Part shown: positions 5,019 through 12,608 of the stretch, in pieces
Layout: every line of letters begins with the position of its first letter
Numbering within the stretch: the first letter of the stretch is position 1
Origin: Oscillospiraceae bacterium
GTDB taxonomy: Bacteria > Bacillota > Clostridia > Oscillospirales > Oscillospiraceae
Length of the DNA: 14,373 bases
NCBI GenBank assembly: GCA_020025175.1
Contig: JAHHSM010000040.1
Span: 1-14,373, forward strand
Direction of reading: 5' to 3'
The notes under the pieces: model-generated
What the model was told of the DNA's origin: nothing
Database searches by the model: none
Seen by the model: the letters and a program-made list of their open reading frames with translations, nothing else
Translations under genes and position numbers: made by a program

Positions 5019-7409
5019 TTGGGTACTTCAAATATGACAAATAAAATTAAGGTACATGATATTGCTAAAAGTTTCAATCTTCCGTCTAAGGACATTATGA
5101 ATATTCTGACAGAGTATTCCACCACTCCGAAAAGTCACAGTGCTGTGATGACAGAAGAAGAAATTTCAATCGTTCTGGATTATCTGACACAGAAAAATCA
5201 GATTTCCAGCGTTGAAGTTGTCTTTGCAGACTGCTTCAATCACGAAACCGAAGCACCTGCACAGGCTAAGTCCGTGCAGAATGCTCCCACAAAAGAAAAC
5301 AATGCGCCCAAGAGCGACAAGAAGGACGCTGCCTCAGCACCAAAAAAAGATGTGCCCCATGATGAGAAGAAGTCTGCTCCTGTTACAGTCACTTCCCACG
5401 TTTCTTCCTCCCGTGTCCCCAAAACCAAAGTTGTGGATACACGCAAAGCAACAAACATCAATCTGGATAAGTATGATGAGCGTTTGCAGGATATGGCTGA
5501 AAGCTCTAACGCAGGACAGCGTGCCAGCCGTATGCAACAGGGCGGCAAGGAAAAATTCCGCAACAACAACCGCCGCAACAACATGACCTTCTCCAACAAG
5601 CGCAAACAGGAGGAGCAGGAAAAGATGCGCCGTTTGCAGCTTGAAATTGCAAAGAAAGCTCCTCTGAAGGTTGAGATTCCCGATGAGATCAGCGTTGGCG
5701 AACTGGCTTCCCGTATGAAGAAGACCGGTGCCGAGGTGGTTAAGTGCCTGATGAAAAATGGCATTATGGCTTCTGTCAGCCAAATGATCGACTTCGATAC
5801 CGCAGCAATTATTGCGGAAGATATGGGCTGCAAGGTGGAGCACGAAGTGATCGTTACCATTGAAGAAAAGCTGATCGATACTGCCGAGGACAGACCCGAA
5901 GATCTGGTTCCCCGTGCTCCCGTTGTCGTTGTTATGGGTCACGTTGACCATGGCAAGACCTCTACTTTGGACTATATTCGTAATTCCAATGTTGCCTCCG
6001 GCGAAGCAGGCGGTATTACTCAGGCAATTGGTGCATATACTGTAGAAATCAACGGCAAGCCCATTACCTTTTTGGATACCCCCGGTCACGAAGCTTTTAC
6101 TTCTATGCGTGCACGCGGCGCCATGGTTACAGATATTGCAATTCTGGTTGTTGCTGGCGATGATGGTATCATGCCTCAGACCATCGAATCCATTAACCAC
6201 GCAAAAGCTGCCGATATCCCCATTATTGTTGCAATCAACAAGATGGATAAACCCCATGCTGATCCCGAGCGTATCAAGTCACAGCTAACCGAGCATGGTC
6301 TGCTGCCCGAAGACTGGGGCGGCGATACCATCATCTGCCCCATTTCCGCGAAAACCGGTATGGGTATGGATGATCTGCTGGAAATGGTCACTCTGAAGGC
6401 AGAAATGCAGGAGCTGAAAGCAAACCCCAACCGTGCTGCTTCCGGTGCTGTAATCGAAGCTCGTTTGGATAAAGGGCGTGGTCCTGTTGCCACCCTGCTG
6501 GTTCAGAACGGTACCTTGAATCAGGGTGATATCATTATTGCAGGCACTTCTGTGGGCCGTATCCGCGCAATGGTTGACGACAAGGGCCGCCGTGTAAAGA
6601 GCGCGGGTCCCTCCGTACCTGTAGAGATTACCGGTCTTGCAGAGGTCCCCGCAGCAGGCTGCACCTTCAACGCCGTTGCTGATGAGCGTATGGCTCGTGA
6701 GCTGGTGGAGCAGCGCAAGGCTGATGAGCGTGCTGCTGCAAATGCTCCCGTTCAGAAGGTCACTCTGGAAGATCTGTTCAGCCAGATTCAGGCCGGTGAA
6801 ATGAAGGAACTGAGCTTGATCGTCAAAGCCGATGTGCAAGGCAGTGCCGAAGCTGTGAAGCAGTCTTTGGAAAAGCTAACCAACGACGAAGTCCGTGTGC
6901 GCGTTATCCACAGTGGTGTCGGTGCAATTAATGAAAGCGATGTGATGCTGGCTGCTACTTCCAAGGCAATCATCATCGGCTTTAATGTGCGTCCTGATAC
7001 CGCAGCACGTGACAGTGCAGCACGCAGCAGCGTGGATATGCGTATGTATCGTGTCATTTATGACTGCATCAATGAAATGGAAGCTGCCATGAAGGGTATG
7101 CTGGCACCCCAGTTCCGTGAGGCTGTAATTGGCAATGCAGAAGTGCGTCAGGTTTATAAGGTTTCCGGTATTGGTACCATTGCAGGCTGCTATGTCCGCG
7201 AAGGCAAGATCCAGCGTGCATGCTCCGTCCGTATCGTTCGCGATGGTATTGTCATCCATGAAGGCGTTTTGGCTTCTCTGCGCCGCTTTAAAGATGATGT
7301 GAAAGAAGTTGCAGAGTCCTATGAGTGCGGTCTGTCTATCGAAAAGTTCAACGATATCAAGGAAGGCGATATGATTGAAGCCTTCGTAATGGAAGAAATC
7401 AAGCGATAA
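5019..7409 (+). CDS. infB: Translation initiation factor IF-2
   Basis: Encodes 796 residues of the GTPase that places initiator fMet-tRNA on the 30S subunit and drives subunit joining. The N-terminal part holds an IF2_N domain (about 8-54), a charged low-complexity linker rich in Lys, Ser, Ala and Asn (about 75-210), and a second IF2_N domain (about 224-275). The G domain shows G1 GHVDHGKT at 307-314, G3 DTPGHE at 353-358, G4 NKMD at 407-410 and G5 ISAKTG. Domains II, III and the initiator-tRNA-binding C-terminal domain follow, ending in MIEAFVMEEIKR. The start is TTG at 5019, 8 bases after GGAGGT at 5005-5010. The first ATG, at 5034, is 23 bases away and less likely. A large hairpin follows the stop codon. 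Confidence 0.97.
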   Translation: MGTSNMTNKIKVHDIAKSFNLPSKDIMNILTEYSTTPKSHSAVMTEEEISIVLDYLTQKNQISSVEVVFADCFNHETEAPAQAKSVQNAPTKENNAPKSDKKDAASAPKKDVPHDEKKSAPVTVTSHVSSSRVPKTKVVDTRKATNINLDKYDERLQDMAESSNAGQRASRMQQGGKEKFRNNNRRNNMTFSNKRKQEEQEKMRRLQLEIAKKAPLKVEIPDEISVGELASRMKKTGAEVVKCLMKNGIMASVSQMIDFDTAAIIAEDMGCKVEHEVIVTIEEKLIDTAEDRPEDLVPRAPVVVVMGHVDHGKTSTLDYIRNSNVASGEAGGITQAIGAYTVEINGKPITFLDTPGHEAFTSMRARGAMVTDIAILVVAGDDGIMPQTIESINHAKAADIPIIVAINKMDKPHADPERIKSQLTEHGLLPEDWGGDTIICPISAKTGMGMDDLLEMVTLKAEMQELKANPNRAASGAVIEARLDKGRGPVATLLVQNGTLNQGDIIIAGTSVGRIRAMVDDKGRRVKSAGPSVPVEITGLAEVPAAGCTFNAVADERMARELVEQRKADERAAANAPVQKVTLEDLFSQIQAGEMKELSLIVKADVQGSAEAVKQSLEKLTNDEVRVRVIHSGVGAINESDVMLAATSKAIIIGFNVRPDTAARDSAARSSVDMRMYRVIYDCINEMEAAMKGMLAPQFREAVIGNAEVRQVYKVSGIGTIAGCYVREGKIQRACSVRIVRDGIVIHEGVLASLRRFKDDVKEVAESYECGLSIEKFNDIKEGDMIEAFVMEEIKR

Positions 7410-7437
7410 GCAGCTTTTGCATTTAATATAAAAAACC

Positions 7438-7479
7438 CGGCAGGGCGGGCGTAATCGCCCGCCCTGCCGTTCTCGTTTT
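7438..7479. other. Strong GC-rich hairpin between infB and rbfA
   Basis: A perfect 14-bp stem (7438-7451 with 7456-7469) carries the tetraloop TAAT; 13 of 14 pairs are G-C. On the plus strand it is followed only by TTCTCGTTTT, an imperfect T-tract. On the minus strand it is followed by GGTTTTTT, a better one. It may be a partial terminator, an RNA-processing or stabilising hairpin inside the operon, or a block to antisense transcription. No clear promoter lies between it and rbfA, so rbfA and later genes need readthrough. Confidence 0.8.
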
Positions 7480-7499
7480 AGGAAAGGAGTGTCATTTCC

Positions 7500-7880
7500 A
7501 TGGCAAAAAACCGTATTAACCGCATCAATGATGAAATTCAACGCGAGCTGTCCTCCCTGCTTCGCACAGTAAAAGATCCTCGTGTTTGTGACACCATGAT
7601 CAGCATCACACATGTGGATACCACCAATGATCTGCGCTACTCTAAAATTTTTGTCAGCGCTCTTGATAAGTCCAAGGAAAAAGACATGATCAAGGGTCTG
7701 AAGTCCGCCAGCGGCTATCTGCGTCACGAATTAGGTATCGCTCTGCAGCTGCGCTATACACCAGAGCTCGTTTTTGAAGCAGATGATTCGATTGCTTATG
7801 GTTCTCACATTTTGGAAGTTCTGCGGGATATCGAGACAAAAGAAAGCAGTTCTACCGCCAATGAGGAGGAAGATGTATGA
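7500..7880 (+). CDS. rbfA: Ribosome-binding factor A
   Basis: Encodes 126 residues, the normal size for RbfA, a KH-fold protein that binds the 30S subunit near helix 1 of 16S rRNA and aids late maturation and cold adaptation. Motifs visible are RINRINDEIQRELSSLL at the N-terminus, VKDPRV at 24-29, ISITHVDTTNDLRYSKIFVS, and the C-terminal LRYTPELVFEADDSIAYG. An acidic tail (ESSSTANEEEDV) ends it. AAAGGAG at 7483-7489 lies 10 bases before the ATG; flanking GGAAA/TTTCC could form a weak hairpin around it. It overlaps nrnA by ATGA. Confidence 0.95.
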   Translation: MAKNRINRINDEIQRELSSLLRTVKDPRVCDTMISITHVDTTNDLRYSKIFVSALDKSKEKDMIKGLKSASGYLRHELGIALQLRYTPELVFEADDSIAYGSHILEVLRDIETKESSSTANEEEDV

Positions 7881-8824
7881 CCGTCAAAGAGACTGCGGCA
7901 TGGCTGAAGGCGCATGACCGTTTTTTGATTCTGACCCACGTTCGTCCTGATGGTGATACTGTAGGGTGCGCCGCCGCATTGTGCGCGGCACTGCAAAACA
8001 TCGGCAAGACCGCATATGTTCTCCCCAATCCTGAGCTGACTCCGATCTGCGCCGATTATCTGACGCCCTATTATGCACCCGATGGCTATGAACCTGAAAC
8101 CGTTGTTTCTACAGATATTGCCTCTCTTGGTCTGCTTCCTGAAAATGCGCAAAAATATGCCGATTGCATTCATTTTTCCATTGACCATCATCCCTCTTAC
8201 GAAGGCTTTGCCAAGGACGGCTGCTGTGTTCAGCCTGAGCATGCCGCCGCAGGTGAAATTGTTTACGAAATCGTGTGTGAATTGGATGCAATGACCCCCA
8301 CCATCGCAACTGCATTGTACTGTGCCGTAGCCACAGATACCGGCTGCTTTGTTTACAACAACACCACCGCAGTGACCCATCGTGTGGCAGCAGCATTGAT
8401 TGATGCAGGCTGTGACATGCAGATGGTCAACAAGCGTCATTTCCGTACCAAAAGCCGTGCACGGATCGCACTGGAAAGTGCGATCATGTCGGCTGTGGAA
8501 TTTTACGACAATAACCGCATTGCTGTTGTCACTGTTCCTCAGTCTTTGCTGCAAAGCGTGGGGGCTACATTGGACGATGCCGAAGAAATTGCTTCCATGG
8601 CAGGTGTCATCGAAGGTGTGGACTGTGCTTTGACCATACGAGAATTAACAAATGGCAAGAGCAAGATCAGTTTGAGAACAGGCGACCGTGTGAACGCGAC
8701 AGACGCTTGCCGTATTCTGGGCGGCGGCGGTCATGCGCAGGCCTCCGGTGCAACTATGGATTGTTCTCTAAGCGAAGCAAAATCCAGAGCTCTGGATGCA
8801 ATTGCTCAAGTGGCAAAGAACTAA
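7877..8824 (+). CDS. nrnA: DHH/DHHA1 phosphoesterase, NrnA-type nanoRNase/pAp phosphatase
   Basis: Encodes 315 residues. The DHH domain has all four metal-binding motifs: HVRPDGD at 21-27, D80 in STDIAS, DHH at 103-105, and D154 in ATDTGCF. The DHHA1 substrate-binding domain ends with GGGGHAQASG, where the GGGH motif contacts the phosphate. NrnA proteins degrade 2-5 nucleotide RNAs and dephosphorylate pAp, using Mn2+. The start overlaps the rbfA stop as ATGA, with GGAGG at 7864-7868 inside rbfA, so translation is probably coupled. rbfA-nrnA-truB is the usual Firmicute order. A c-di-AMP/pGpG activity is possible, as in related GdpP-like proteins, but there are no PAS/GGDEF domains here. Confidence 0.92.
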   Translation: MTVKETAAWLKAHDRFLILTHVRPDGDTVGCAAALCAALQNIGKTAYVLPNPELTPICADYLTPYYAPDGYEPETVVSTDIASLGLLPENAQKYADCIHFSIDHHPSYEGFAKDGCCVQPEHAAAGEIVYEIVCELDAMTPTIATALYCAVATDTGCFVYNNTTAVTHRVAAALIDAGCDMQMVNKRHFRTKSRARIALESAIMSAVEFYDNNRIAVVTVPQSLLQSVGATLDDAEEIASMAGVIEGVDCALTIRELTNGKSKISLRTGDRVNATDACRILGGGGHAQASGATMDCSLSEAKSRALDAIAQVAKN

Positions 8825-8833
8825 GAGGTGCCT

Positions 8834-9706
8834 ATGCCTGACGGTATTTTGATTATTGACAAACCTACAGATTGGACAAGCATGGATGTATGTGCCAAGC
8901 TCCGTGGTGTCTTTCATGAAAAACGCATTGGTCACGGCGGCACCTTAGACCCCATGGCAACAGGTGTGCTGCCTGTTTTTATCGGTCGCGCCACCCGTGC
9001 AGTGGAATTTGCGGAAAAAGGTGACAAAGAATATATTGCCACCCTCCGTTTGGGTATTGTAACAGATACACAAGACAGCACCGGCAGAGTTTTGCAAGAG
9101 CATTCCATTTCTGTGACAATTCAGGATTTAAAAGCCATCCTTCCGCAATTTACCGGGACAATTTCTCAAATCCCTCCTATGTATTCTGCTATTAAAATCA
9201 ATGGTAAAAAACTCTATCAACTGGCACGAAAAGGGCATGAAATCGAACGTCCAGCACGTTCCATTACCATTCATGAATTAGAAATACTGGATGGTCCCAC
9301 CGAAAGTTGCGAGTATTTATTGCGCATTCGCTGTTCAAAAGGCACTTATATTCGTACCTTATGCCACGATATTGGTCAAGCTTTGGGATGTGGGGCAGTT
9401 ATGTCCAGTCTGCGCCGTTCCATGGCATGCGGCTTCTCATTAGATCAATCTGTCACTTTGGAACAGATCCTGCAAAGCGATGATCCTTCAGCACTTCTCC
9501 TTCCTGTTGACAGCTTCTTTTCGGATCGCCCCGCCCTCCAAATTTCTGCTGCCGCAGAGAAGAAAGTGCGCAATGGGGCATCTGTTACAATCCCCAATTT
9601 AGGTGATGGAGAATATCGTCTATATGGACCAGACGGCTCCTTTTTAGCGTTGAGCCGAAGCATCCAAACAAAAGTAACAACAATAAAAAGTTTTTTCAAT
9701 GTCTAA
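8834..9706 (+). CDS. truB: tRNA pseudouridine(55) synthase TruB
   Basis: Encodes 290 residues from the ATG at 8834; a GTG two codons upstream (8828) is also possible, but AGAGG at 8824-8828 overlaps it. TruB makes pseudouridine 55 in the T-loop of tRNAs. The N-terminal catalytic domain shows ILIIDKPTDWTSMDV, KRIGHGGTLDPMATGVLPV with the catalytic D39, and IPPMYSAIKINGKKLYQLARKG. Further on, CSKGTYIRTLCHDIG and SLRRS complete the family signature. The last about 60 residues form the small C-terminal domain. It starts 9 bases after the nrnA stop. Base composition becomes more AT-rich here than in infB. Confidence 0.95.
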   Translation: MPDGILIIDKPTDWTSMDVCAKLRGVFHEKRIGHGGTLDPMATGVLPVFIGRATRAVEFAEKGDKEYIATLRLGIVTDTQDSTGRVLQEHSISVTIQDLKAILPQFTGTISQIPPMYSAIKINGKKLYQLARKGHEIERPARSITIHELEILDGPTESCEYLLRIRCSKGTYIRTLCHDIGQALGCGAVMSSLRRSMACGFSLDQSVTLEQILQSDDPSALLLPVDSFFSDRPALQISAAAEKKVRNGASVTIPNLGDGEYRLYGPDGSFLALSRSIQTKVTTIKSFFNV

Positions 9707-9722
9707 AAGCAGGTGAATTGAT

Positions 9723-10634
9723 TTGGAACAGACAAATCCTCTCCGTCGCTCACTAGCGCTCGGATTTTTCGATGGCATCCATCGCGGCCACGGCATGTTG
9801 CTGCAAAAAGCAATAGAACGTGCAGATGAATTGCATCTCACCCCCGCAGTTTTCACGTTTGACCGCCATCCCAGCGATCTCTATTCCGATATCCCAGTAC
9901 AATTGATCAACTCTGCACAAGACCGTGCAGATCTCATTCATCGACTCTACGGAATCAACGATGTAATCTTCTCACATTTTGATGAAGCAATGATGCGTAT
10001 GCCTTGGGAAGACTTCATCACAAAAATTCTCTATAACGAATATGGTGCACGCCATCTCGTATGCGGTGAAGATTTCCATTTTGGCTATCGTGGCGAAGGC
10101 GACCCTCAAAAACTGCAACAAAAATGTGAGGAATTGGGTATTAAATGTGATATTATTCCTCTCATGGAAATTGACCAAATTAAAGTCGGTTCTACATATA
10201 TCCGCCATCTTTTAGAAGAAGGCAGTATGGAACGTGCCACAGAATTTTTAGGTCATCCACACTGTCTTTCGCATACAGTAGAACACGGCAAAAAGCTGGG
10301 CAGTTCCATCGGAATCCCTACCATCAACCTGACGATTCCTTCCCATGTATTGACACCTGCCCATGGCGTTTACGCAACACGTGTATATATTGACAACAAT
10401 TGCTACATGGGTGCTACGAATATTGGCATTCGCCCTACTGTAGATGACAGTACCCATGTAACTGTGGAAACCTTTATCCTCGACTTTTCCGGAAATCTTT
10501 ACGGCCGAGCTTTGCGTGTAGATTTTCACAAGCGTCTGCGTGCAGAAAAAAAGTTTGCCTCATTGGATGAACTTAAAACACAAATTCAACGTGACATGGA
10601 TGCTACCCGTTCTTATTTTGCATCGCATTGTTAA
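9723..10634 (+). CDS. ribF: Bifunctional riboflavin kinase/FMN adenylyltransferase RibF
   Basis: Encodes 303 residues that phosphorylate riboflavin to FMN and then adenylate it to FAD. The N-terminal FAD-synthetase domain has GFFDGIHRGH at 14-23 (nucleotidyltransferase HxGH), GEDFHFGYRGEGD and VGSTYIR. The C-terminal flavokinase domain has the GSSIGIPTIN motif, GVYATRVYID, NIGIRPTVDD and VETFILDFSGNLYG. The start is TTG at 9723, 6 bases after AGGTGA. The N-terminus is about 15 residues shorter than in B. subtilis RibF, beginning almost directly at the first core strand. It is the last operon gene, 16 bases after truB; a terminator follows immediately. rpsO, a frequent next gene in Firmicutes, is absent here. 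Confidence 0.95.
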   Translation: MEQTNPLRRSLALGFFDGIHRGHGMLLQKAIERADELHLTPAVFTFDRHPSDLYSDIPVQLINSAQDRADLIHRLYGINDVIFSHFDEAMMRMPWEDFITKILYNEYGARHLVCGEDFHFGYRGEGDPQKLQQKCEELGIKCDIIPLMEIDQIKVGSTYIRHLLEEGSMERATEFLGHPHCLSHTVEHGKKLGSSIGIPTINLTIPSHVLTPAHGVYATRVYIDNNCYMGATNIGIRPTVDDSTHVTVETFILDFSGNLYGRALRVDFHKRLRAEKKFASLDELKTQIQRDMDATRSYFASHC

Positions 10635-10635
10635 A

Positions 10636-10673
10636 AAAAGCGCTACTTGATGTTATATCAAGCAGCGCTTTTA
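10636..10673 (+). terminator. Intrinsic terminator after ribF
   Basis: AAAAGCGCT (10636-10644) pairs with AGCGCTTTT (10664-10672). After one A-C mismatch, CTTGAT (10646-10651) pairs with ATCAAG (10657-10662) around a 5-base loop. The stem abuts the ribF stop codon. On the plus strand the tail is a short TTTT; on the minus strand a run of 7 T follows, so it is probably bidirectional. Confidence 0.85.
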
Positions 10674-10688
10674 CCATTTGTATTTAAA

Positions 10689-10712
10689 TTCTATATCTAT
10701 TACTATATAGAA
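10689..10712. repeat. AT-only inverted repeat between convergent terminators
   Basis: TTCTATAT (10689-10696) and ATATAGAA (10705-10712) are perfect 8-bp arms around the 8-base spacer CTATTACT. It lies in the 234-base gap between ribF and atoE, which has no gene. The stem is weak, with one G-C pair, and may have no role. Confidence 0.5.
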
Positions 10713-10789
10713 AACACCTTTCTTTGGCACATACCTGAAATTTCCCAAAAAATTTAAAAAGCATTTCTACAGAAGAAATACCCTAACCA

Positions 10790-10830
10790 AAAAGCGTAAC
10801 AAAGGACGGATGCGTTGCATCCGTCCTTTG
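10790..10830 (-). terminator. Intrinsic terminator of atoE
   Basis: A perfect 14-bp stem (10800-10813 with 10817-10830) has the loop GTT. Read on the minus strand it is followed by TTACGCTTTTTGG. It begins about 40 bases after the atoE stop codon. Confidence 0.85.
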
Positions 10831-10868
10831 ACGTGTGTACAATTTGTAAACGATAAACCTTTCTTTTC

Positions 10869-12230
10869 TTAGAAGAACATTGCCCAGCAGAAGAAGCCTG
10901 CGCAAGCAACGATACCGGTAAAGATCAGAACGATTACCAGATAACCCATGATATCCTTTGCACTCAGACCTGCAACGCCCAGAGCAGGCAGTGCCCAGAA
11001 CGGCTGAATCATGTTGGTCCACTGGTCACCCCAGGCAATAGCCATTGCTGCACGGCCAGGCTCAATGCCCATAGCATCTGCAGCAGGCATCACGATAGGA
11101 GCTTGAACAGCCCACTGACCGCCGCCGGAAGGAACGAAGAAGTTCACGATACCAGCACTCAGGAAGGTGATCATCGGGAAGGTAACCTCGTTAGAAATAG
11201 CCATCATACCATTGGAGATAGCAGATGCCAGAGAAACGCCATTCTCATTGGTACCAACCATCATGCCCATGATACCAGCATAGAAGGGGAACTGCAGCAG
11301 AATGCCAGCCGCAGTGGTGGATGCTTCGCCGATTGCGTCCACATAGCGACGCAGATCACCATGAGCCAGCAGACCTAGGAACAAGAACAGCATGTTGACG
11401 ATGTTCAGGTTCAATGCAGAAGCAATGTTGCCGCCTTGCTCTACGGTTCTATAGAAGTAGTAGATGATGTAAACAAAGCCCATAACCAGAGTGATGATCC
11501 ACAGAATGCGGGAATGCTCCAGCTTATCTGCAGGAGTCTTGATTTCGTAGGTCTTCTCACCCTCGTCCTTCAGCAGTTCAGGATCTACGCAAATGGTGTG
11601 CTCCTTATCAGGATGCATTGCATAGTTCAGGAAAGGCATCAAAACCAGAATTACAGCAACCATAATCAGGTTCATAGGATGGAACAGAGTCATATCAGTG
11701 CCAGCCTGATATGTAACATCCCCTAAAACATAACCACCGGAAATGGTCAGAGGAATGGAACCGGACAGGCCAGCATGCCAGATAACGAAACCGGAATATG
11801 CAGAAGCGATCAGCAAACGATAGTCAACGGTAGGAACGCGGCGTGCAATTTCCTTTGCCAGCATAGCACCGGCAATCAGACCAAAGCCCCAGTTCAACCA
11901 GCAGCAAATGACGGAAACGAATGTAACCAGCAGAATAGCAGATCTGTTGGAGTTTGCCAAAGATGCGATACTACGCAGGATCTTTTTGCAAACCTTTGCA
12001 GATGCCAGAGCACTGCCCAAAACAACAACCAGAGCCATCTGCATGGAGAATGCCAGCAAGCCCCAGAACCCACTGGGATCACCCCAGTAAGTCAACATCT
12101 TCAGCGGGCTGACACCTGTTACTGCAATACCGGCGATAAAAACAACAATGGTCAGAATGATTGCAAACAGGAACGGATCGGGCAGAAAACGATTGATAAT
12201 CTTAACAAAAAAATTAGAAATTGCTCTCAT
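10869..12230 (-). CDS. atoE: AtoE-type short-chain fatty acid transporter
   Basis: Encodes 453 residues of the short-chain fatty acid transporter family (AtoE; E. coli form about 440). It is an inner-membrane carrier with roughly ten hydrophobic spans and a hydrophilic stretch around residues 210-240. Family signatures run the whole length: NRFLPDPFLFAIILT at the N-terminus, GFWGLLAFSMQMALVVVLGSALA, CWLNWGFGLIAGAMLAKEIARRVP, AGILLQFPFYAGIMGMM, the pore-like FFVPSGGGQWAVQAP, and AIAWGDQWTNMIQPFWALPALG. E. coli AtoE takes up short-chain fatty acids for the acetoacetate pathway. In an anaerobic Clostridium it could equally move butyrate or crotonate in or out; no CoA-transferase or thiolase gene is beside it. 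The start at 12230 has AGGGGGG at 12241-12247, 10 bases upstream. It is a single-gene unit. Confidence 0.93.
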   Translation of the reverse strand: MRAISNFFVKIINRFLPDPFLFAIILTIVVFIAGIAVTGVSPLKMLTYWGDPSGFWGLLAFSMQMALVVVLGSALASAKVCKKILRSIASLANSNRSAILLVTFVSVICCWLNWGFGLIAGAMLAKEIARRVPTVDYRLLIASAYSGFVIWHAGLSGSIPLTISGGYVLGDVTYQAGTDMTLFHPMNLIMVAVILVLMPFLNYAMHPDKEHTICVDPELLKDEGEKTYEIKTPADKLEHSRILWIITLVMGFVYIIYYFYRTVEQGGNIASALNLNIVNMLFLFLGLLAHGDLRRYVDAIGEASTTAAGILLQFPFYAGIMGMMVGTNENGVSLASAISNGMMAISNEVTFPMITFLSAGIVNFFVPSGGGQWAVQAPIVMPAADAMGIEPGRAAMAIAWGDQWTNMIQPFWALPALGVAGLSAKDIMGYLVIVLIFTGIVACAGFFCWAMFF

Positions 12231-12281
12231 ATTGAATTAACCCCCCTAGTAAAATTATACACACGGTTTTCTACACCATCC

Positions 12282-12310
12282 GTTTTACCAGTTTTTTTGG
12301 TAATTGTCAA
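12282..12310 (-). promoter_or_regulatory. Candidate atoE promoter with overlapping inverted repeat
   Basis: On the minus strand TTGACA (12305-12310) is a perfect -35. It is followed by a 17-base spacer and TAAAAC (12282-12287), preceded by TGG, so an extended -10. Within it lies TTACCA (12285-12290) N7 TGGTAA (12297-12303 region), a 6-bp inverted repeat covering the spacer and -10 edge, a likely operator position. A second -10-like TATAAT (12254-12259) is nearer the gene but has no good -35. Confidence 0.6.
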
Positions 12311-12568
12311 ATTATTATCAATCATTTTTTTACAATTTGTGCAACTATATGTTGCTATTTCTATTGCTTTATTTATATATTTTCACTTTTTTGTAATATT
12401 TTAACAGTTTATTTAATATTTGTTCATAATTTATTCATTATTCAATCTATTGACTCTGTCTCTTTAAAAGAGTTTTTTACCGAGATAATTGAGCTTAACC
12501 TGCATCAAAAGCGCCTATTTTCTACATTCTTATTTTCATTTACATGACTATTTCCCGACGCTATGCGC
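12311..12568. other. AT-rich divergent intergenic region, atoE/spoIIE
   Basis: Together with the atoE promoter this makes a gap of about 380 bases. It is very T-rich on the plus strand and holds no credible gene. TTGACT at 12450-12455 has no -10 partner at normal spacing (17) or at the 21-base spacing of B. subtilis spoIIE. A small hairpin CTCTT-AAGAG followed by TTTTTT (12460-12478) is terminator-like but mostly A-T. No perfect Spo0A box (TTTGTCRAA) was found near spoIIE. Confidence 0.5.
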
Positions 12569-12604
12569 AATCCTCCCTATGTAAAATAATGGAAAAGGAG
12601 GATT
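12569..12604 (+). promoter_or_regulatory. Possible SD-occluding hairpin of spoIIE
   Basis: AATCCTCC (12569-12576) is the exact complement of GGAGGATT (12597-12604), which contains the ribosome binding site. The loop is 20 bases. If formed in mRNA, the helix would hide the ribosome binding site 7 bases before the ATG. Confidence 0.45.
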
Positions 12605-12608
12605 TACC

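Noticed and set aside
5334..6257. Long minus-strand frame opposite infB (307 codons), and similar frames opposite nusA, infB and rbfA
   Set aside because: They are shadows of strongly biased plus-strand genes, rich in His, Cys and Asn, with no motifs.
79..10770. 12-mer AAGCATTTCTAC at 79-90 and 10759-10770
   Set aside because: Matches of 12 bases are expected by chance in a window of this size, and the contexts are unrelated.
11775..12404. 209-codon plus-strand frame opposite atoE
   Set aside because: It lies antisense to a clear AtoE gene, and its Gln/Asn/Cys-rich product has no family features.
12460..12478. CTCTT-AAGAG hairpin with six T as a plus-strand terminator
   Set aside because: The stem is only 5 bp and A-T rich, and no plus-strand gene lies upstream to need it.
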